Part shown: positions 26,909 through 37,846 of the stretch, piece by piece
Numbering within the stretch: position 1 is the first letter of the stretch
How the letters are laid out: every line of letters begins with the position of its first letter
Origin: Mycobacterium sp. GA-1285
Lineage (GTDB): Bacteria > Actinomycetota > Actinomycetes > Mycobacteriales > Mycobacteriaceae
Assembly (NCBI RefSeq): GCF_001499905.1
Contig: NZ_LQIS01000001.1
Span: 62,001-126,000, forward strand
DNA length: 64,000 nucleotides
Direction: 5' to 3'
Translations under genes and position numbers: made by a program
Notes under the pieces: generated by a model
The model's input: the letters and a program-made list of their open reading frames with translations, nothing else
The model's database searches: none
Told to the model about the DNA's origin: nothing

Positions 26909-27652
26909 CTATTCCCCGGCGGGTTCGGAGTCCTGCGCAGTCGCCTCCGACTGCGGCAGCAGCGTTTCGAGAGCGGAGCCGGTGATCCGACGAAACGCAC
27001 GGCGTGGCCGATTGGCGTCCAGGATCGCCACCTCGAGCGTCGAAGGACCCAGCACGCGTTGTTCGGAGCCACCGTTGCCGGCGGCGTGCAGCGCGTCGAT
27101 CGCGATCTTCATCGCATCCTGCAGGCCGGCGTTCTCGGTGTAAGAGTCGTTGAGAGCAGCGGTGATCGGTTCCGTCGTTCCGCCCATGACCACAAAGTGG
27201 GGCTCATCGGCGATCGACCCGTCATAGGTGATGCGGTACATCTCCGGAGGTTTCGATTCGCCGTAGTGGGCGACCTCCGCGACACACAACTCGACCTCGT
27301 AGGGCTTGGCCTGCTCGGTGAAGATCGTTCCGAGCGTCTGGGCGTAGATGTTGGCCAGCTGACGCCCGGTGACGTCGCGTCGGGCGTAGGCGTATCCCCG
27401 GGTGTCGGCGTACTGGATGCCACCGCGGCGCAGGTTGTCGAACTCGTTGAAACGCCCGACGGCGGCGAACCCGACCCTGTCGTAGAGCTCGCTCACCTTC
27501 TGCAGCGAGCGTGACGGGTTCTCGGCGACGAACAGCACACCGTCGGCGTAGGCGAGCGCCACGACGCTGCGCCCCCTGGCGATGCCCTTGCGCGCGAGCT
27601 CGGAACGCTCGCGCATCGCCTGCTCGGGCGAGATGAAATAGGGAAAGCTCAC
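26909..27652 (-). CDS. prcA: 20S proteasome alpha subunit PrcA
   Basis: A 247-residue alpha subunit that forms the outer rings of the 20S proteasome and gates entry. It starts [29 protein letters not shown], the usual mycobacterial gating N-terminus. It lacks a catalytic Thr at the mature end, as expected for an alpha subunit. The ATG overlaps the prcB stop by 4 nt, ensuring balanced synthesis. The acidic C-terminal tail ([13 protein letters not shown]) is variable in the family. Confidence 0.96.
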   Translation of the reverse strand: MSFPYFISPEQAMRERSELARKGIARGRSVVALAYADGVLFVAENPSRSLQKVSELYDRVGFAAVGRFNEFDNLRRGGIQYADTRGYAYARRDVTGRQLANIYAQTLGTIFTEQAKPYEVELCVAEVAHYGESKPPEMYRITYDGSIADEPHFVVMGGTTEPITAALNDSYTENAGLQDAMKIAIDALHAAGNGGSEQRVLGPSTLEVAILDANRPRRAFRRITGSALETLLPQSEATAQDSEPAGE

Positions 27653-28569
27653 GAATCTCCCCGCGCATCGGTCGAACGGTGAACGACGTCCGGGCCGAAC
27701 GTGTCAGCGCGCGAACGGTTTTCGATCACCGAACGGGCGAACTCCGCGATGCGCTCCTCAGTCACCTCTTCGGCGCCTTCGGCATCGATGATCACCGCCG
27801 TCGGGTAGATACCGCGCACGAGGTCGGGCCCGCCGGTCGCCGAGTCGTCGTCGGCGGCGTCATAGAGCGCTTCGATCGCCACCCGCAGCGCCGAATCTCC
27901 GTCCGTCACTTGCGAATAGAGCTTCTTCATCGACGACTTCGCGAAGATGGAGCCCGACCCCACCGACTGGTAGCCCTCTTCCTCGACGTTCCAACCGCCC
28001 GCCGCGTCGAAGGACACGATGCGCCCGGCCGCTTCCGGGTTCGGGTCGTCGACGTCGTAGCCGGCGAGCAACGGTAGCGCGACGAAACCCTGCAGAGCCG
28101 CGCCGAGGTTGCCGCGCACCATGGTCGCGAGCCGGTTCACCTTGCCGGGGAAGGTCAGCGCGACGCCTTCCAGCTTCTCGTAGTGCTCGAGTTCGACGGC
28201 ATAGAGGCGGGCGAACTCGACCGCGATGGCCGCCGTTCCGGCGATGCCCGTGGCCGTGTAGTCGTCGGTGATGTACACCTTCTGCACATCGCGACTGGCG
28301 ATCATGTGGCCCTGGGTGGCGCGGCGGTCCCCGGCCATGACGACGCCGCCGGGGAATTTCAAAGCGACGATCGTCGTGCCATGCGGCGCGAAGTCGGAAT
28401 GAGCGTCACCTGCCTGGGCGCCTGCCCGGTGTGCGGGTAGGAGTTCGGGCGCCTGATGACGCAGAAGTTCAGAGAAGGACGACAAGTCGACGGGGACAGA
28501 CGGTGCTACCGGGTAGCGGTTGCCAGGGGGGTGGGGAAAGGCCAGCTGATCGCGTTGCGGCCAGGTCAC
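27649..28569 (-). CDS. prcB: 20S proteasome beta subunit PrcB
   Basis: A 306-residue catalytic beta subunit. A propeptide of about 64 residues is removed between Gly64 and Thr65 ([11 protein letters not shown]), exposing the N-terminal threonine nucleophile. The catalytic Lys is expected in the GDRRAT region (residue about 97). The M. tuberculosis propeptide is slightly shorter (57 residues). It sits between pup (4-nt overlap) and prcA (4-nt overlap) in the pup-prcB-prcA operon. Confidence 0.96.
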   Translation of the reverse strand: MTWPQRDQLAFPHPPGNRYPVAPSVPVDLSSFSELLRHQAPELLPAHRAGAQAGDAHSDFAPHGTTIVALKFPGGVVMAGDRRATQGHMIASRDVQKVYITDDYTATGIAGTAAIAVEFARLYAVELEHYEKLEGVALTFPGKVNRLATMVRGNLGAALQGFVALPLLAGYDVDDPNPEAAGRIVSFDAAGGWNVEEEGYQSVGSGSIFAKSSMKKLYSQVTDGDSALRVAIEALYDAADDDSATGGPDLVRGIYPTAVIIDAEGAEEVTEERIAEFARSVIENRSRADTFGPDVVHRSTDARGDS

Positions 28570-28760
28570 TGTCCGCCCTTCTGTACGTATGCGCGCACGA
28601 AGTCCTCGGCGTTCTCCTCGAGAACGTCGTCGATCTCGTCGAGCAGGTCGTCAGTCTCCTCGCTCAGCTTCTCGCGACGCTCCTGCCCGGCGGCCGTGCT
28701 GCCGGTGAGGTCGTCGTCCTCGCCGCCACCACCGCCACGCTTGGTCTGCTCCTGAGCCAT
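28566..28760 (-). CDS. pup: Prokaryotic ubiquitin-like protein Pup
   Basis: A 64-residue, largely disordered, acidic tag protein. The coiled-coil segment [39 protein letters not shown] binds Mpa. It ends in GGQ, so Dop must deamidate the final glutamine to glutamate before PafA can ligate it. The stop overlaps the prcB start by 4 nt, and dop ends 93 nt upstream. Confidence 0.97.
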   Translation of the reverse strand: MAQEQTKRGGGGGEDDDLTGSTAAGQERREKLSEETDDLLDEIDDVLEENAEDFVRAYVQKGGQ

Positions 28761-28853
28761 CGCCGCCTCCTGCGTGAGTTGTCGGCGGGCTCACTGCTGC
28801 CCGCCGTGACTCCACATTACCGGTCGCCGCGCCGATTGCCTGCGATAGCGCGG

Positions 28854-30350
28854 TTAGTTGGTGAGCTGGTCTACCAGTTCGACGGCGCTATCCACCGAGT
28901 CCAGCAGGGCTCCCACGTGCGCCTTGCTGCCCCGCAACGGCTCAAGGGTGGGGATCCGGACCAGCGAATCACCGCCCAGGTCGAAAATCACCGAGTCCCA
29001 GCTCGCGGCGGCGATATCGGCCCCGAAACGGCGCAGGCACTCACCGCGGAAGTACGCGCGCGTGTCGGTCGGGGGGTTGTCGACCGCGTCCAGCACCTGC
29101 TGCTCGGTCACCAACCGCTTCATCGACCCCCGGGCCACCAGCCGGTTGTAGAGGCCCTTGTCCAGCCGCACGTCGGAGTACTGCAGGTCCACCAGATGTA
29201 ACCGCGGCGCCGACCAGCCCAGGTTCTCACGGTGGCGGAAACCGTCCAGCAGACGCAGTTTGGCGGGCCAGTCCAGGATCTCCGCGCACTCCATCGGATC
29301 GCGTTCCAGCAGATCGAGGACGTGGGCCCACAGCTGGACGAGGTCGGCGGCGCGCGGGTCCGGATCGCGGCTGTCCACGAGCTTGGCCACGCGGTCGAGG
29401 TACATCCGTTGCAGCGCAAGGCCGGTCACCTCGCGACCGTCGGCCAGCGCGACGGTGGCGCGCAGCGACGGGTCCCGGCTGATCACATGCACCGCGTGCA
29501 CGGGACGGGCCAGCGCGAGATCGCTGAGGTCCATCCCCTCTTCGATCAGGTCCAGCACCAGCGCGGTGGTGCCGAGCTTGAGATACGTCGAGGTTTCCGA
29601 CAGGTTCGCGTCGCCGATGATCACGTGCAACCTGCGGTACTTGTCGGCGTCGGCGTGCGGCTCGTCGCGGGTGTTGATGATGCCGCGCTTGAGCGTCGTC
29701 TCGAGACCGACTTCGACCTCGATGTAGTCGGAGCGCTGCGACAGCTGAAAGCCCGGTTCGTCGCCAGAGGGACCGATGCCCACCCGCCCGGAACCGGTCA
29801 CGACCTGGCGGGACACCAGGAAGGGGGTCAGTCCGGCGATCACCGCGGAGAACGGGGTCTGCCGGCTCATCAGGTAGTTCTCGTGCGACCCGTAGGAGGC
29901 GCCCTTGCCGTCGACGTTGTTCTTGTAGAGCTGCAGTTTCACGGCGCCGGGCACGCTGGCGACGTGCCGCGCGGCGGCCTCCATCACCCGCTCGCCCGCC
30001 TTGTCCCAGATCACGGCGTCCAGCGGATCGGTGCACTCGGGTGCCGAGTACTCCGGATGCGCGTGGTCGACGTACAGGCGGGCGCCGTTGGTCAGGATCA
30101 TGTTCGCCGCTCCGACCTCGTCCGCGTCGACGACGGGCGGCGGGCCGGCCGACCGGCTGAGGTCGAAACCACGGGCGTCGCGCAGAGGCGATTCCACCTC
30201 ATAGTCCCAGCGCGTGCGCTTGGCCCGCTGGATCCCGGCCGCCGCGGCGTACGCGAGCACGGCCTGTGTGGAGGTCAGAATCGGATTCGCGGTCGGGTCG
30301 GACGGCGACGAGATGCCGTACTCGACCTCGGTCCCGATGATCCGTTGCAT
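28854..30350 (-). CDS. dop: Pup deamidase/depupylase Dop
   Basis: A 498-residue paralogue of PafA that deamidates Pup-Gln and removes Pup from substrates. It begins [21 protein letters not shown], with the catalytic Asp region in [16 protein letters not shown]. The Dop-specific loop region follows residue about 45. Shared elements with PafA are [20 protein letters not shown] and [19 protein letters not shown]. The start lies 40 nt from the divergent membrane-protein gene. It reads in the same direction as pup-prcB-prcA. Confidence 0.96.
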   Translation of the reverse strand: MQRIIGTEVEYGISSPSDPTANPILTSTQAVLAYAAAAGIQRAKRTRWDYEVESPLRDARGFDLSRSAGPPPVVDADEVGAANMILTNGARLYVDHAHPEYSAPECTDPLDAVIWDKAGERVMEAAARHVASVPGAVKLQLYKNNVDGKGASYGSHENYLMSRQTPFSAVIAGLTPFLVSRQVVTGSGRVGIGPSGDEPGFQLSQRSDYIEVEVGLETTLKRGIINTRDEPHADADKYRRLHVIIGDANLSETSTYLKLGTTALVLDLIEEGMDLSDLALARPVHAVHVISRDPSLRATVALADGREVTGLALQRMYLDRVAKLVDSRDPDPRAADLVQLWAHVLDLLERDPMECAEILDWPAKLRLLDGFRHRENLGWSAPRLHLVDLQYSDVRLDKGLYNRLVARGSMKRLVTEQQVLDAVDNPPTDTRAYFRGECLRRFGADIAAASWDSVIFDLGGDSLVRIPTLEPLRGSKAHVGALLDSVDSAVELVDQLTN

Positions 30351-30390
30351 GCCGTCAAGCCTAGGTGACGACGGAAAGTAGCCTGCGAGC

Positions 30391-31560
30391 GTGCCATCCG
30401 ATCCGGTCGTTCCCGCCCACCTCGACGCAACGCAACGTCAGGCTGCCGAACGCTGGTTCCTCGCGCATGGCCTGCCGGCGGTGCTGCGGCCCAGCCGTTC
30501 GGTGCGCCAACTGTGGTCACGCTCGGCCCCCGCCCTGGCCGCGTTCGCGGTGCTGATGGCCAACACCATCGCGGTGGTGTCGTTGACGGGCCAACACGCG
30601 ATCGACATCGACGGCCGGCCGACGCGCGGCGAATGGTTCGTGCTGGTGCTGCTGATCCTGGTGCTGCCGGCTGCCGCGACGCTCGGCTGGTGGGTGTCGC
30701 GCATCCCTCTACAGCGCGGTCGACTCGTGGCCGCCGCGGTCGCCGTTGCCGTCGCTGTGCTCGGAGGTGTGTTCGGCGGTCCGAGCCCGCATCTGTCGAG
30801 GAACCTGGTGTGGGTGGCGGTGTCCATCGCGGCGATATTGGCACTCACCGCGGGTGGCGTCGGCTCGATCTTGGGCTGGGCCGCTCGGGTGACTCTCGCG
30901 CATCTGTCCGCGGCGGGGTCGCTGCTGCTGCGCGCGCTGCCCGTGCTGCTGCTGACGTTCCTGGTGTTCTTCAACTCACCTGTGTGGCTGATGGGGGCGA
31001 CGATCTCGCGCATGCGGCTCTGGGTGGCGCTGTCGTTTCTCACTGCGATCGCGGCGGCGTTCGTCGCGTCGGTGATCGTCGACCGGTTGCGTCCCATGAT
31101 GTACGCCACCGATCCGGACCCGGGGCACGCCGCCAAGCTGGACGACACTCCGTTCGCCGGCATGCCCGATCCTGCGCAGGTGAAGCCGCTGAGCCGGCCC
31201 GAGCGCTGGAACGTCTACTTCGTGCTCGCGGTGTCACAACTGGCCCACATCATGGTCGTGGCGACGGTCACCGCGCTGTTGTTCCTGGTGTTGGGGTTGA
31301 TCCTGCTCTCCCCCGAACTGCTTGCGGCGTGGACGCGTAACGGTTCTGCCGACGGGCGGTTCCTCGGCATGACGATCCCGGTTCCCGATGCGCTGATACA
31401 GGTGACGCTGTTCCTCGGAGCGTTGACGTTCATGTACGTCAGCGCGCGGGCGGTGGGCGACGACGCCTATCACGACCGCTTCATCGGCCCCCTGGTCGAC
31501 GATCTGCGGCTCACGCTCACCGCCCGCAACCGCTACCGGGCCGCCGTTCCGGCGCGCTGA
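30391..31560 (+). CDS. Integral membrane protein, Rv2113-like (copy 1)
   Basis: A 389-residue polytopic protein of unknown function, with about seven hydrophobic helices. The C-terminal half carries [24 protein letters not shown] and ends [25 protein letters not shown]. It corresponds in position to M. tuberculosis Rv2113, between dop and Rv2114. The next gene is clearly a paralogue (shared architecture and matching C-terminal DRF.GPLVDDL/ERFFEPLIADV segments). GTG start, divergent from dop. Confidence 0.8.
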   Translation: MPSDPVVPAHLDATQRQAAERWFLAHGLPAVLRPSRSVRQLWSRSAPALAAFAVLMANTIAVVSLTGQHAIDIDGRPTRGEWFVLVLLILVLPAAATLGWWVSRIPLQRGRLVAAAVAVAVAVLGGVFGGPSPHLSRNLVWVAVSIAAILALTAGGVGSILGWAARVTLAHLSAAGSLLLRALPVLLLTFLVFFNSPVWLMGATISRMRLWVALSFLTAIAAAFVASVIVDRLRPMMYATDPDPGHAAKLDDTPFAGMPDPAQVKPLSRPERWNVYFVLAVSQLAHIMVVATVTALLFLVLGLILLSPELLAAWTRNGSADGRFLGMTIPVPDALIQVTLFLGALTFMYVSARAVGDDAYHDRFIGPLVDDLRLTLTARNRYRAAVPAR

Positions 31561-31590
31561 GCGCCGCTAGGAGCGGATCTCACGCACAAT

Positions 31591-32748
31591 ATGGCCGTGT
31601 CGGACATGCGTCGGGTGCACGACTGGTTCCTGCATCGCGGTCTACCGCTGGTTCTCACTCGACGGGTCCGCTCCGGTGCACTGATCGAACGCGCCGCCCC
31701 GATGGTCAGCGGCCTCGGAGCGCTGATCTCGCTGACGATGCTGCTGGCGAACCTCACCGGCGACGATCCGGATATCGGCTATGCGATCCGAATGGGGGTG
31801 CTGACCGCACTGTTGGTGGCGGCTCCCTTCGGGTTACACCTGCTGCGCCGCATCGGCACCGCGCACAGCGAGGCCGGTCGCCGGTCGGCGGCGTTGGTGG
31901 TGATGGCCGTGTTCGTCTTCGGACTTCCCTTCGCCGACAGCGGCTTCTCGGGGATCGCGGCGGTCGAGGCGGTGGGATTCGCAGTCGTCGCCGTGCTCGC
32001 AGTCTGGCTCACCTATCTCGGTATCGGGGCCATCGCCTTGTGGGCGCTTCGGTTCGCCTGGGTGCAACTCGGTGCGCTCGGAACACTGATGAGCCGGGCG
32101 CTGCCGCTGTTGATGCTCACCGTCGTCGTGTACTTCACCGGCGAGCTGTGGCAGCTGGCCGCCCGGATGCCCCGGCAACGGCTCTGGCAGACGATAGGCT
32201 TCCTGGCCCTCGTTGCGCTGATATTCGTGGTCACCACGATTCGCGACGAGGTTCGGGCGCTGCGCGAAGATCGTGCCGAGCAAGACGATCCGGCCCAGCT
32301 GCTCGAGGGTACGCCACTGGCCGTCGAGCCCGGCACGCGCCTGGAACGCACACCGCTGTCGCTGGCCGAGCAGGTCAATGTCGTTGCGGTGATGGTGTTT
32401 TCCCAGACGATTCAGGTGGTGTTCTTCACGACCGGACTGTTCGTGTTCTTCCTCGCACTGGGTATCGTGGCGATTCCCGACGACGTCGCGGTGCTGTGGT
32501 CGTCGGAGGAGGCTTGTCCGGTCGGCCAACCGCCTTGTCCGGGAACGTGGTTCGGGGTCGACGTGCCTGTGCCGCAGACCATCGTGCACGTATCCCTTTT
32601 CGTCGCCGTGCTGTCCGGGCTGTACTTCACGGTCAGCACCAGCGTGGACCCCCTGTACCGGGAGCGCTTCTTCGAGCCCTTGATCGCCGACGTCGCCGTC
32701 AGCCTGGCCGGTCGCGACGCCTACCGGACGATGGAGGCAACCCGCTGA
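31591..32748 (+). CDS. Integral membrane protein, tandem paralogue of the preceding gene (copy 2)
   Basis: A 385-residue polytopic protein with the same layout as copy 1: an N-terminal WFLHRGLPLVLTRRVRSGALIERAAP segment (compare [20 protein letters not shown] in copy 1), seven or so helices, TPLSLAEQVNVVAVMVFSQTIQVV, and a C-terminal ERFFEPLIADVAVSLAGRDAYRTM. It also has two cysteines (EEACPVGQPPCPGTWFG) in a loop that copy 1 lacks. It starts 30 nt after copy 1, so both are probably one transcript. The function is unknown. Confidence 0.8.
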   Translation: MAVSDMRRVHDWFLHRGLPLVLTRRVRSGALIERAAPMVSGLGALISLTMLLANLTGDDPDIGYAIRMGVLTALLVAAPFGLHLLRRIGTAHSEAGRRSAALVVMAVFVFGLPFADSGFSGIAAVEAVGFAVVAVLAVWLTYLGIGAIALWALRFAWVQLGALGTLMSRALPLLMLTVVVYFTGELWQLAARMPRQRLWQTIGFLALVALIFVVTTIRDEVRALREDRAEQDDPAQLLEGTPLAVEPGTRLERTPLSLAEQVNVVAVMVFSQTIQVVFFTTGLFVFFLALGIVAIPDDVAVLWSSEEACPVGQPPCPGTWFGVDVPVPQTIVHVSLFVAVLSGLYFTVSTSVDPLYRERFFEPLIADVAVSLAGRDAYRTMEATR

Positions 32749-32779
32749 TCACCGCGAGCGTGCGGTTATGCCCTGTTGC

Positions 32780-33406
32780 TTACGTCTGCAACGAGTAGCT
32801 GTTGGCGAGGTCGTCCTGGGTCACGCAGGCATCCTCGGTGGCGGTGTCGATGACGAGCGGCGATGTGGGGGTACGCGCTTGATACGACCAGCCCTCGGGG
32901 AGCGACAGCCTGGCGCCGAGGCATGCGAGGTCGCTCAATTCCAGTGACGGGTCGATGGTCTGACTGTATGTCTGCATCACCCAGCGCCGGCCGTCCGGAT
33001 CGACGAGTTCGTAGATCTCCCGGCCCGCGTCGAAAGTGAAGATCGCCTTGCGGTCGACCCGGTTCAGTTGATACGGGGCCGGATTCATCGACGCGAGCTT
33101 GACGGTGGCTTGCCGCAACATCTCGATACCGCCGAAGCTCTTGCGCTCCAACGTCTCCCGGCCTCTCTTGCCGATACTGCTCATCAGCCAGTACCGCGGC
33201 CCGTTGAGCAGTGTGGCGACGGCGTCGTTCTCCTGGGCGATTGCCTTCGCGTCGAGCGCATTCCACAGATCGGCCGGGCAGTCGTTGAGCGGAAACGTGT
33301 TGTACACGGTGGCTTCGGCGCCGGACGGCGTGGACTTGACGAGCAGCACTTCGCCGTACCGCTTGCCGAAAACACCGTCCGTGACCGACAGGTCGTCCTC
33401 GGACAT
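32780..33406 (-). CDS. Conserved protein, Rv2114-like
   Basis: A 208-residue soluble protein of unknown function. M. tuberculosis Rv2114, of the same size, lies in the same place just downstream of mpa. The sequence has a beta-rich middle (GEVLLVKSTPSGAEATVYNTFPLNDCPADLWNAL...FTFDAGREIYELVDPDGRRWVMQTYSQ) and no recognisable catalytic motif. It starts at MSEDDLSV; an upstream in-frame extension crosses the palindromic element and is unlikely. It converges with the membrane-protein pair, with 31 nt between stops. Confidence 0.75.
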   Translation of the reverse strand: MSEDDLSVTDGVFGKRYGEVLLVKSTPSGAEATVYNTFPLNDCPADLWNALDAKAIAQENDAVATLLNGPRYWLMSSIGKRGRETLERKSFGGIEMLRQATVKLASMNPAPYQLNRVDRKAIFTFDAGREIYELVDPDGRRWVMQTYSQTIDPSLELSDLACLGARLSLPEGWSYQARTPTSPLVIDTATEDACVTQDDLANSYSLQT

Positions 33407-33428
33407 GACGCGACCGTATCCCTCGACG

Positions 33429-33512
33429 CGCGCGAGCGTGCGTGAATTGCTGCACAAGCGCGGTGTGCCGTGTGCTGGGCCCACCGCGCAGCGAGGGGAA
33501 CACGCGCGCTCG
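33429..33512. repeat. Intergenic palindromic element between mpa and the Rv2114-like gene
   Basis: The octamer CGCGAGCG (33429-33436) is inverted as CGCTCGCG (33505-33512), enclosing an 84-bp element that fills most of the 121-nt gap. The left edge continues TGCGTGAATTGCTGCACA, similar to the left edge of the element at 55417. The same octamer bounds the element at 5166-5228. Confidence 0.5.
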
Positions 33513-33527
33513 CGCACATAAGGAGGG

Positions 33528-35369
33528 CTACAGGTACTGACCCAGGTTCGACTCGGTGTCGATCGCGCGGCTGGCCGACGAGGTCTTGCCGGTGACCAAC
33601 GTGCGGATGTAGACGATCCGCTCGCCCTTCTTGCCCGAAATCCGTGCCCAGTCATCGGGATTCGTGGTGTTGGGCAGGTCCTCGTTCTCGGCGAACTCGT
33701 CGACGATCGAGTCGAGCAGATGCTGGATCCGCAGACCTTTCTGCCCGGTCTCCAGCACCGATTTGATCGCATACTTCTTGGCCCGGTCGACGACGTTCTG
33801 GATCATCGCGCCGGAGTTGAAGTCCTTGAAGTACATGACCTCTTTGTCGCCGTTGGCGTAGGTCACCTCGAGGAAGCGGTTGTCGTCGATCTCCGCGTAC
33901 ATCCGGTCGACGACCTTCTCGATCATCGCCTTGATCGTCAGCGACCGGTCGCCGCCGAATTCGGCCAGATCGTCCTCGTTGACCGGGAGATCCTCGGTCA
34001 GATACTTACTGAAGATGTCCTGCGCCGCTTCGGCATCCGGACGCTCGATCTTGATCTTGACGTCCAGGCGGCCCGGGCGCAGGATCGCCGGATCGATCAT
34101 GTCCTCGCGGTTGGAGGCACCGATGACGATGACGTTCTCCAGCCCCTCGACGCCGTCGATCTCCGAAAGCAGCTGTGGCACAACCGTCGTCTCCACATCG
34201 GAGCTCACGCCGGTGCCACGGGTACGGAAGATCGAATCCATCTCGTCGAAGAACACGATCACCGGGGTGCCCTCGGACGCCTTCTCCCGCGCGCGCTGGA
34301 AGATCAGCCGGATGTGCCGCTCGGTCTCACCGACGAACTTGTTCAGCAGCTCCGGGCCCTTGATGTTGAGGAAGTAGCTCTTGGCCTCGCGGGCGTCGTC
34401 GCCACGCACCTCGGCCATCTTCTTGGCCAGCGAGTTGGCCACCGCCTTGGCGATCAGCGTCTTACCGCAGCCGGGCGGACCGTAGAGCAGCACACCCTTG
34501 GGCGGGCGCAGCGAGTACTCGCGGTACAGCTCCTTGTGCAAGAAGGGCAGCTCGACGGCGTCGCGGATCTGCTCGATCTGCCTGCCGAGGCCGCCGATGT
34601 CGTTGTAGCTGACGTCGGGCACCTCTTCGAGGACGAGGTCTTCGACCTCGGCCTTGGGGATGCGCTCGAACGCGTATCCGGCCTTGGTGTCGACCAGCAG
34701 CGAGTCCCCCGGCCGCAGCTTGCGAGGACGGCTGTCGTCGGCCAGGTCGTCGTCGTAGCCGTCGGGCAGGTCCTCGGCGGCGACCAGCGGCTCGGCGAGC
34801 CAGACGATGCGCTCCTCATCCGCATGCCCGACCACCAGCGCGCGGTGGCCGTCGGACAGGATCTCGCGCAAAGTGCTGATCTCGCCGACCGCCTCGAAGT
34901 TGCCCGCCTCGACGACCGTCAGGGCTTCGTTAAGGCGGACGGTCTGGCCCTGCTTGAGCGTTTTGGTGTCGATGTTCGGCGAGCACGTCAGCCGCATCTT
35001 GCGCCCGGACGTGAACACGTCGACGGTGTCGTCGTCCTGAACGCCCAGCAACACGCCGTAACCACTCGGCGGCTGACCCAGGCGGTCGACCTCCTCGCGC
35101 AATGCGAGGAGCTGCTGACGGGCCTCCTTGAGCGTCTCCATCAGCTTGGCGTTGCGAGCGGCGAGTGAGTCGATGCGGGCCTCGAGCTGGTGGACATCTC
35201 GGGCGCTGCGCAGACCACTCTGGGGGCCGACCGCGTTCTCCAACTGCTCTCGCAGGACCGCGGCCTCCCGGCGGAGCTCCTCGAGCTCTGCCGCGTCCTC
35301 ACTGGACAAGCCGGATCCACGGGTGTCGAAACCCTCCGCGGAAGCGTCAGAACGCTCCGATTCACTCAT
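33528..35369 (-). CDS. mpa: Proteasomal ATPase Mpa (ARC family)
   Basis: A 613-residue AAA+ unfoldase that recognises Pup and feeds substrates to the 20S proteasome. It has an N-terminal coiled coil (about 20-95) that binds Pup, tandem OB folds (about 100-245), then an AAA domain with Walker A GPPGCGKT, Walker [10 protein letters not shown] and second region of homology [17 protein letters not shown]. The last residues, GQYL, are the proteasome-docking tail. It is separated from dop-pup-prcBA by the membrane-protein pair and the Rv2114-like gene, as in M. tuberculosis order. Confidence 0.96.
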   Translation of the reverse strand: MSESERSDASAEGFDTRGSGLSSEDAAELEELRREAAVLREQLENAVGPQSGLRSARDVHQLEARIDSLAARNAKLMETLKEARQQLLALREEVDRLGQPPSGYGVLLGVQDDDTVDVFTSGRKMRLTCSPNIDTKTLKQGQTVRLNEALTVVEAGNFEAVGEISTLREILSDGHRALVVGHADEERIVWLAEPLVAAEDLPDGYDDDLADDSRPRKLRPGDSLLVDTKAGYAFERIPKAEVEDLVLEEVPDVSYNDIGGLGRQIEQIRDAVELPFLHKELYREYSLRPPKGVLLYGPPGCGKTLIAKAVANSLAKKMAEVRGDDAREAKSYFLNIKGPELLNKFVGETERHIRLIFQRAREKASEGTPVIVFFDEMDSIFRTRGTGVSSDVETTVVPQLLSEIDGVEGLENVIVIGASNREDMIDPAILRPGRLDVKIKIERPDAEAAQDIFSKYLTEDLPVNEDDLAEFGGDRSLTIKAMIEKVVDRMYAEIDDNRFLEVTYANGDKEVMYFKDFNSGAMIQNVVDRAKKYAIKSVLETGQKGLRIQHLLDSIVDEFAENEDLPNTTNPDDWARISGKKGERIVYIRTLVTGKTSSASRAIDTESNLGQYL

Positions 35370-35453
35370 GTTGCGCCCCTCCCCGCACCGAGAGTTGGTG
35401 CAGTAACAACTTCAAAGCTACCGGCGATTCAGCCTTCGTGTGCGGTGTACCAA

Positions 35454-35481
35454 TTCGACACACTGGCACCACTGTTAACCT
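35454..35481 (+). promoter_or_regulatory. Sigma-A-type promoter of the MTB12-like gene
   Basis: TTCGAC (35454-35459) and TAACCT (35476-35481) sit 16 nt apart in an AT-richer stretch 34 nt upstream of the GTG. An AAAGGA ribosome site (35504-35509) follows. The spacing and hexamers resemble a mycobacterial housekeeping promoter for the secreted-protein gene and the genes behind it. Confidence 0.45.
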
Positions 35482-35514
35482 CTCTGATGTGTTGGGCCGA
35501 CCGAAAGGAAAATC

Positions 35515-36006
35515 GTGACCCTGAAAGCCCTCGTTACCGGCGTCGCAGCGGCCGCTGTCGTCGGCGGTGCCGCGGCAGGTGTGACGTCCATTGCATCCTC
35601 GAACGTCGCCTCCGCACCGACTGTCGCTCCGGTCGTCTGGGACGTTCCGATGCCGCAAGCCCCGGCACCCGACCTCGAAGGCCCGCTTCTGCAGACGCTG
35701 CAGGCGCTGGGCACGTCCGGGACGGCCGCCAGTAAGGCGCCGTACGTCCAGGGCGGCATCGGACGCATCGAGAGCCGCGTCGCCGACACCAAACTTCGCG
35801 AGGCGGCGGCCGAAGGCAAGTTCCCGTTGACGTTCTCGCTGGCGAATGTCGCCCGAAATGGTGCCGTTGTGTCGGCCGATGTCACCGCGACCTCCGCGAC
35901 CGGCGGTACGGCCAGCCAGAACATCCAGTTCGTGCCCGGGCCGAGCCCGACCGGCTGGCAGATGGCCAAGCAGTCCCTGATGGCGCTGCTGGCCTCCGTC
36001 GGCTAG
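35515..36006 (+). CDS. Secreted MTB12-like (CFP-2 family) protein
   Basis: A 163-residue exported protein. An N-terminal signal peptide (KALVTGVAAAAVVGGAAAGVTSIASS, cleavage near residue 30) precedes a domain that closely follows the low-molecular-weight antigen MTB12: YVQGGIGRIESRVADTKLREAAAEGKFPLTFSLANV and a final GW...AKQSLMALLASVG. The function is unknown; relatives are abundant in culture filtrate. It has its own promoter and ribosome site and lies 7 nt upstream of lppK, a relative of the same family, making a tandem pair. Confidence 0.85.
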   Translation: MTLKALVTGVAAAAVVGGAAAGVTSIASSNVASAPTVAPVVWDVPMPQAPAPDLEGPLLQTLQALGTSGTAASKAPYVQGGIGRIESRVADTKLREAAAEGKFPLTFSLANVARNGAVVSADVTATSATGGTASQNIQFVPGPSPTGWQMAKQSLMALLASVG

Positions 36007-36013
36007 GAGCCCG

Positions 36014-36562
36014 GTGCGTCGCACCTCCCGTTTTGCAGTCCTGAGCGCCGTCGCGTTTGCGGCGGCGCTCGGGCTATGCGGATGTGGCGCCGACGAACCG
36101 CAACCCCAGCCGCCCGCCGCGGCGGAGTCCTCGCCACCGAGCGCTGCGCCCCCGCCGACGGTGCCGGACCCCGGGTCGACGGTCGCGCCCCTGCCGCCTC
36201 CCGAGGCGCTCACCGACGTGCTCGCGCGGATCGCCGACCCCAACATTCCCCCGGCTGACAAACTCCAGCTGATCGAGGACGCCACTGCAGCCGACGGCGA
36301 ATCGATGGACAAGTTCGCAATCGCGCTGCGCGACGGCGGCTACGCGCCGGTCACCTTCGAGGCGAGGGATCTGACATGGGCCGACGGCGCGAACGGTGTC
36401 GTCCAGGCGATCGTCACGGTCAGGAGCGCCAACCCGGCGGCGGGCGAGTTCACGTTCCCGATGGAGTTCCGCTTCGCCGACAACCGTTGGCAGCTGACTC
36501 GTTCGACGACCGATGCGCTGTTGCAGCTCGGTCCGGTCCCCACACCGACACCGACGCCGTGA
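36014..36562 (+). CDS. lppK: Lipoprotein LppK
   Basis: A 182-residue lipoprotein. The signal peptide ends in the lipobox ALGLCGC, with Cys24 as the probable lipid-modified residue. A proline-rich linker (about 27-60) leads to an MTB12-like domain (ADPNIPPADKLQLIEDA..., FTFPMEFRFADNRWQLTRST). It ends in a short PTPTPTP tail. Position next to mpa and Rv2117 matches LppK (Rv2116) of M. tuberculosis. GTG start, 7 nt after the MTB12-like gene, so probably cotranscribed. Confidence 0.85.
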   Translation: MRRTSRFAVLSAVAFAAALGLCGCGADEPQPQPPAAAESSPPSAAPPPTVPDPGSTVAPLPPPEALTDVLARIADPNIPPADKLQLIEDATAADGESMDKFAIALRDGGYAPVTFEARDLTWADGANGVVQAIVTVRSANPAAGEFTFPMEFRFADNRWQLTRSTTDALLQLGPVPTPTPTP

Positions 36563-36569
36563 GCCGTCG

Positions 36570-36866
36570 ATGTGGATCGGCTGGCTCGAATTCGACCTGC
36601 TGCTCGGCGACGTGCGGTCGCTCAAGCAGAAGCGCTCTGCGATCCGGCCGGTGATCGCCGAACTGCAGCGGCGGTTCGCCGTCTCGGCCGCCGAAACCGG
36701 TACCCAGGAGCTGCACCGGCGGGCCAATGTCGGGGTGGCTCTGGTGGCCGCCGACCGCGCACACGTCGTCGAGGTGCTCGACGCCGCCGAGCGCCTGGTG
36801 GCCGCGCGCCCGGACTTCGAGCTGCTGTCGGCCCGGCGCGGCTTGCGGCGCAGCACCGACGACTGA
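36570..36866 (+). CDS. DUF503 family protein (Rv2117-like)
   Basis: A 98-residue small protein that matches DUF503 (YlxP-like): MWIGWLEFDLLLGDVRSLKQKRS opens with the typical hydrophobic strand and KxKRS segment. The fold is a small alpha/beta barrel; function is unknown. In other bacteria relatives lie by ribosome-binding factor genes. I start it at the ATG 7 nt after the lppK stop. It converges with trmI. Confidence 0.85.
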   Translation: MWIGWLEFDLLLGDVRSLKQKRSAIRPVIAELQRRFAVSAAETGTQELHRRANVGVALVAADRAHVVEVLDAAERLVAARPDFELLSARRGLRRSTDD

Positions 36867-36939
36867 CCGGCGCGTAACGGGGGCGGGGCGTTGACCGGTT
36901 GATCGCCCTCAGCTCATGAGTGCAATCAACCCCTCAAGG

Positions 36940-37779
<840 letters not shown>

Positions 37780-37846
37780 TCAGCCTGCCAGTAGACGCGC
37801 CGCCGCGAGTACCGGGGTTGTCGGACACCGGTCTTAGGCTTGCGCT

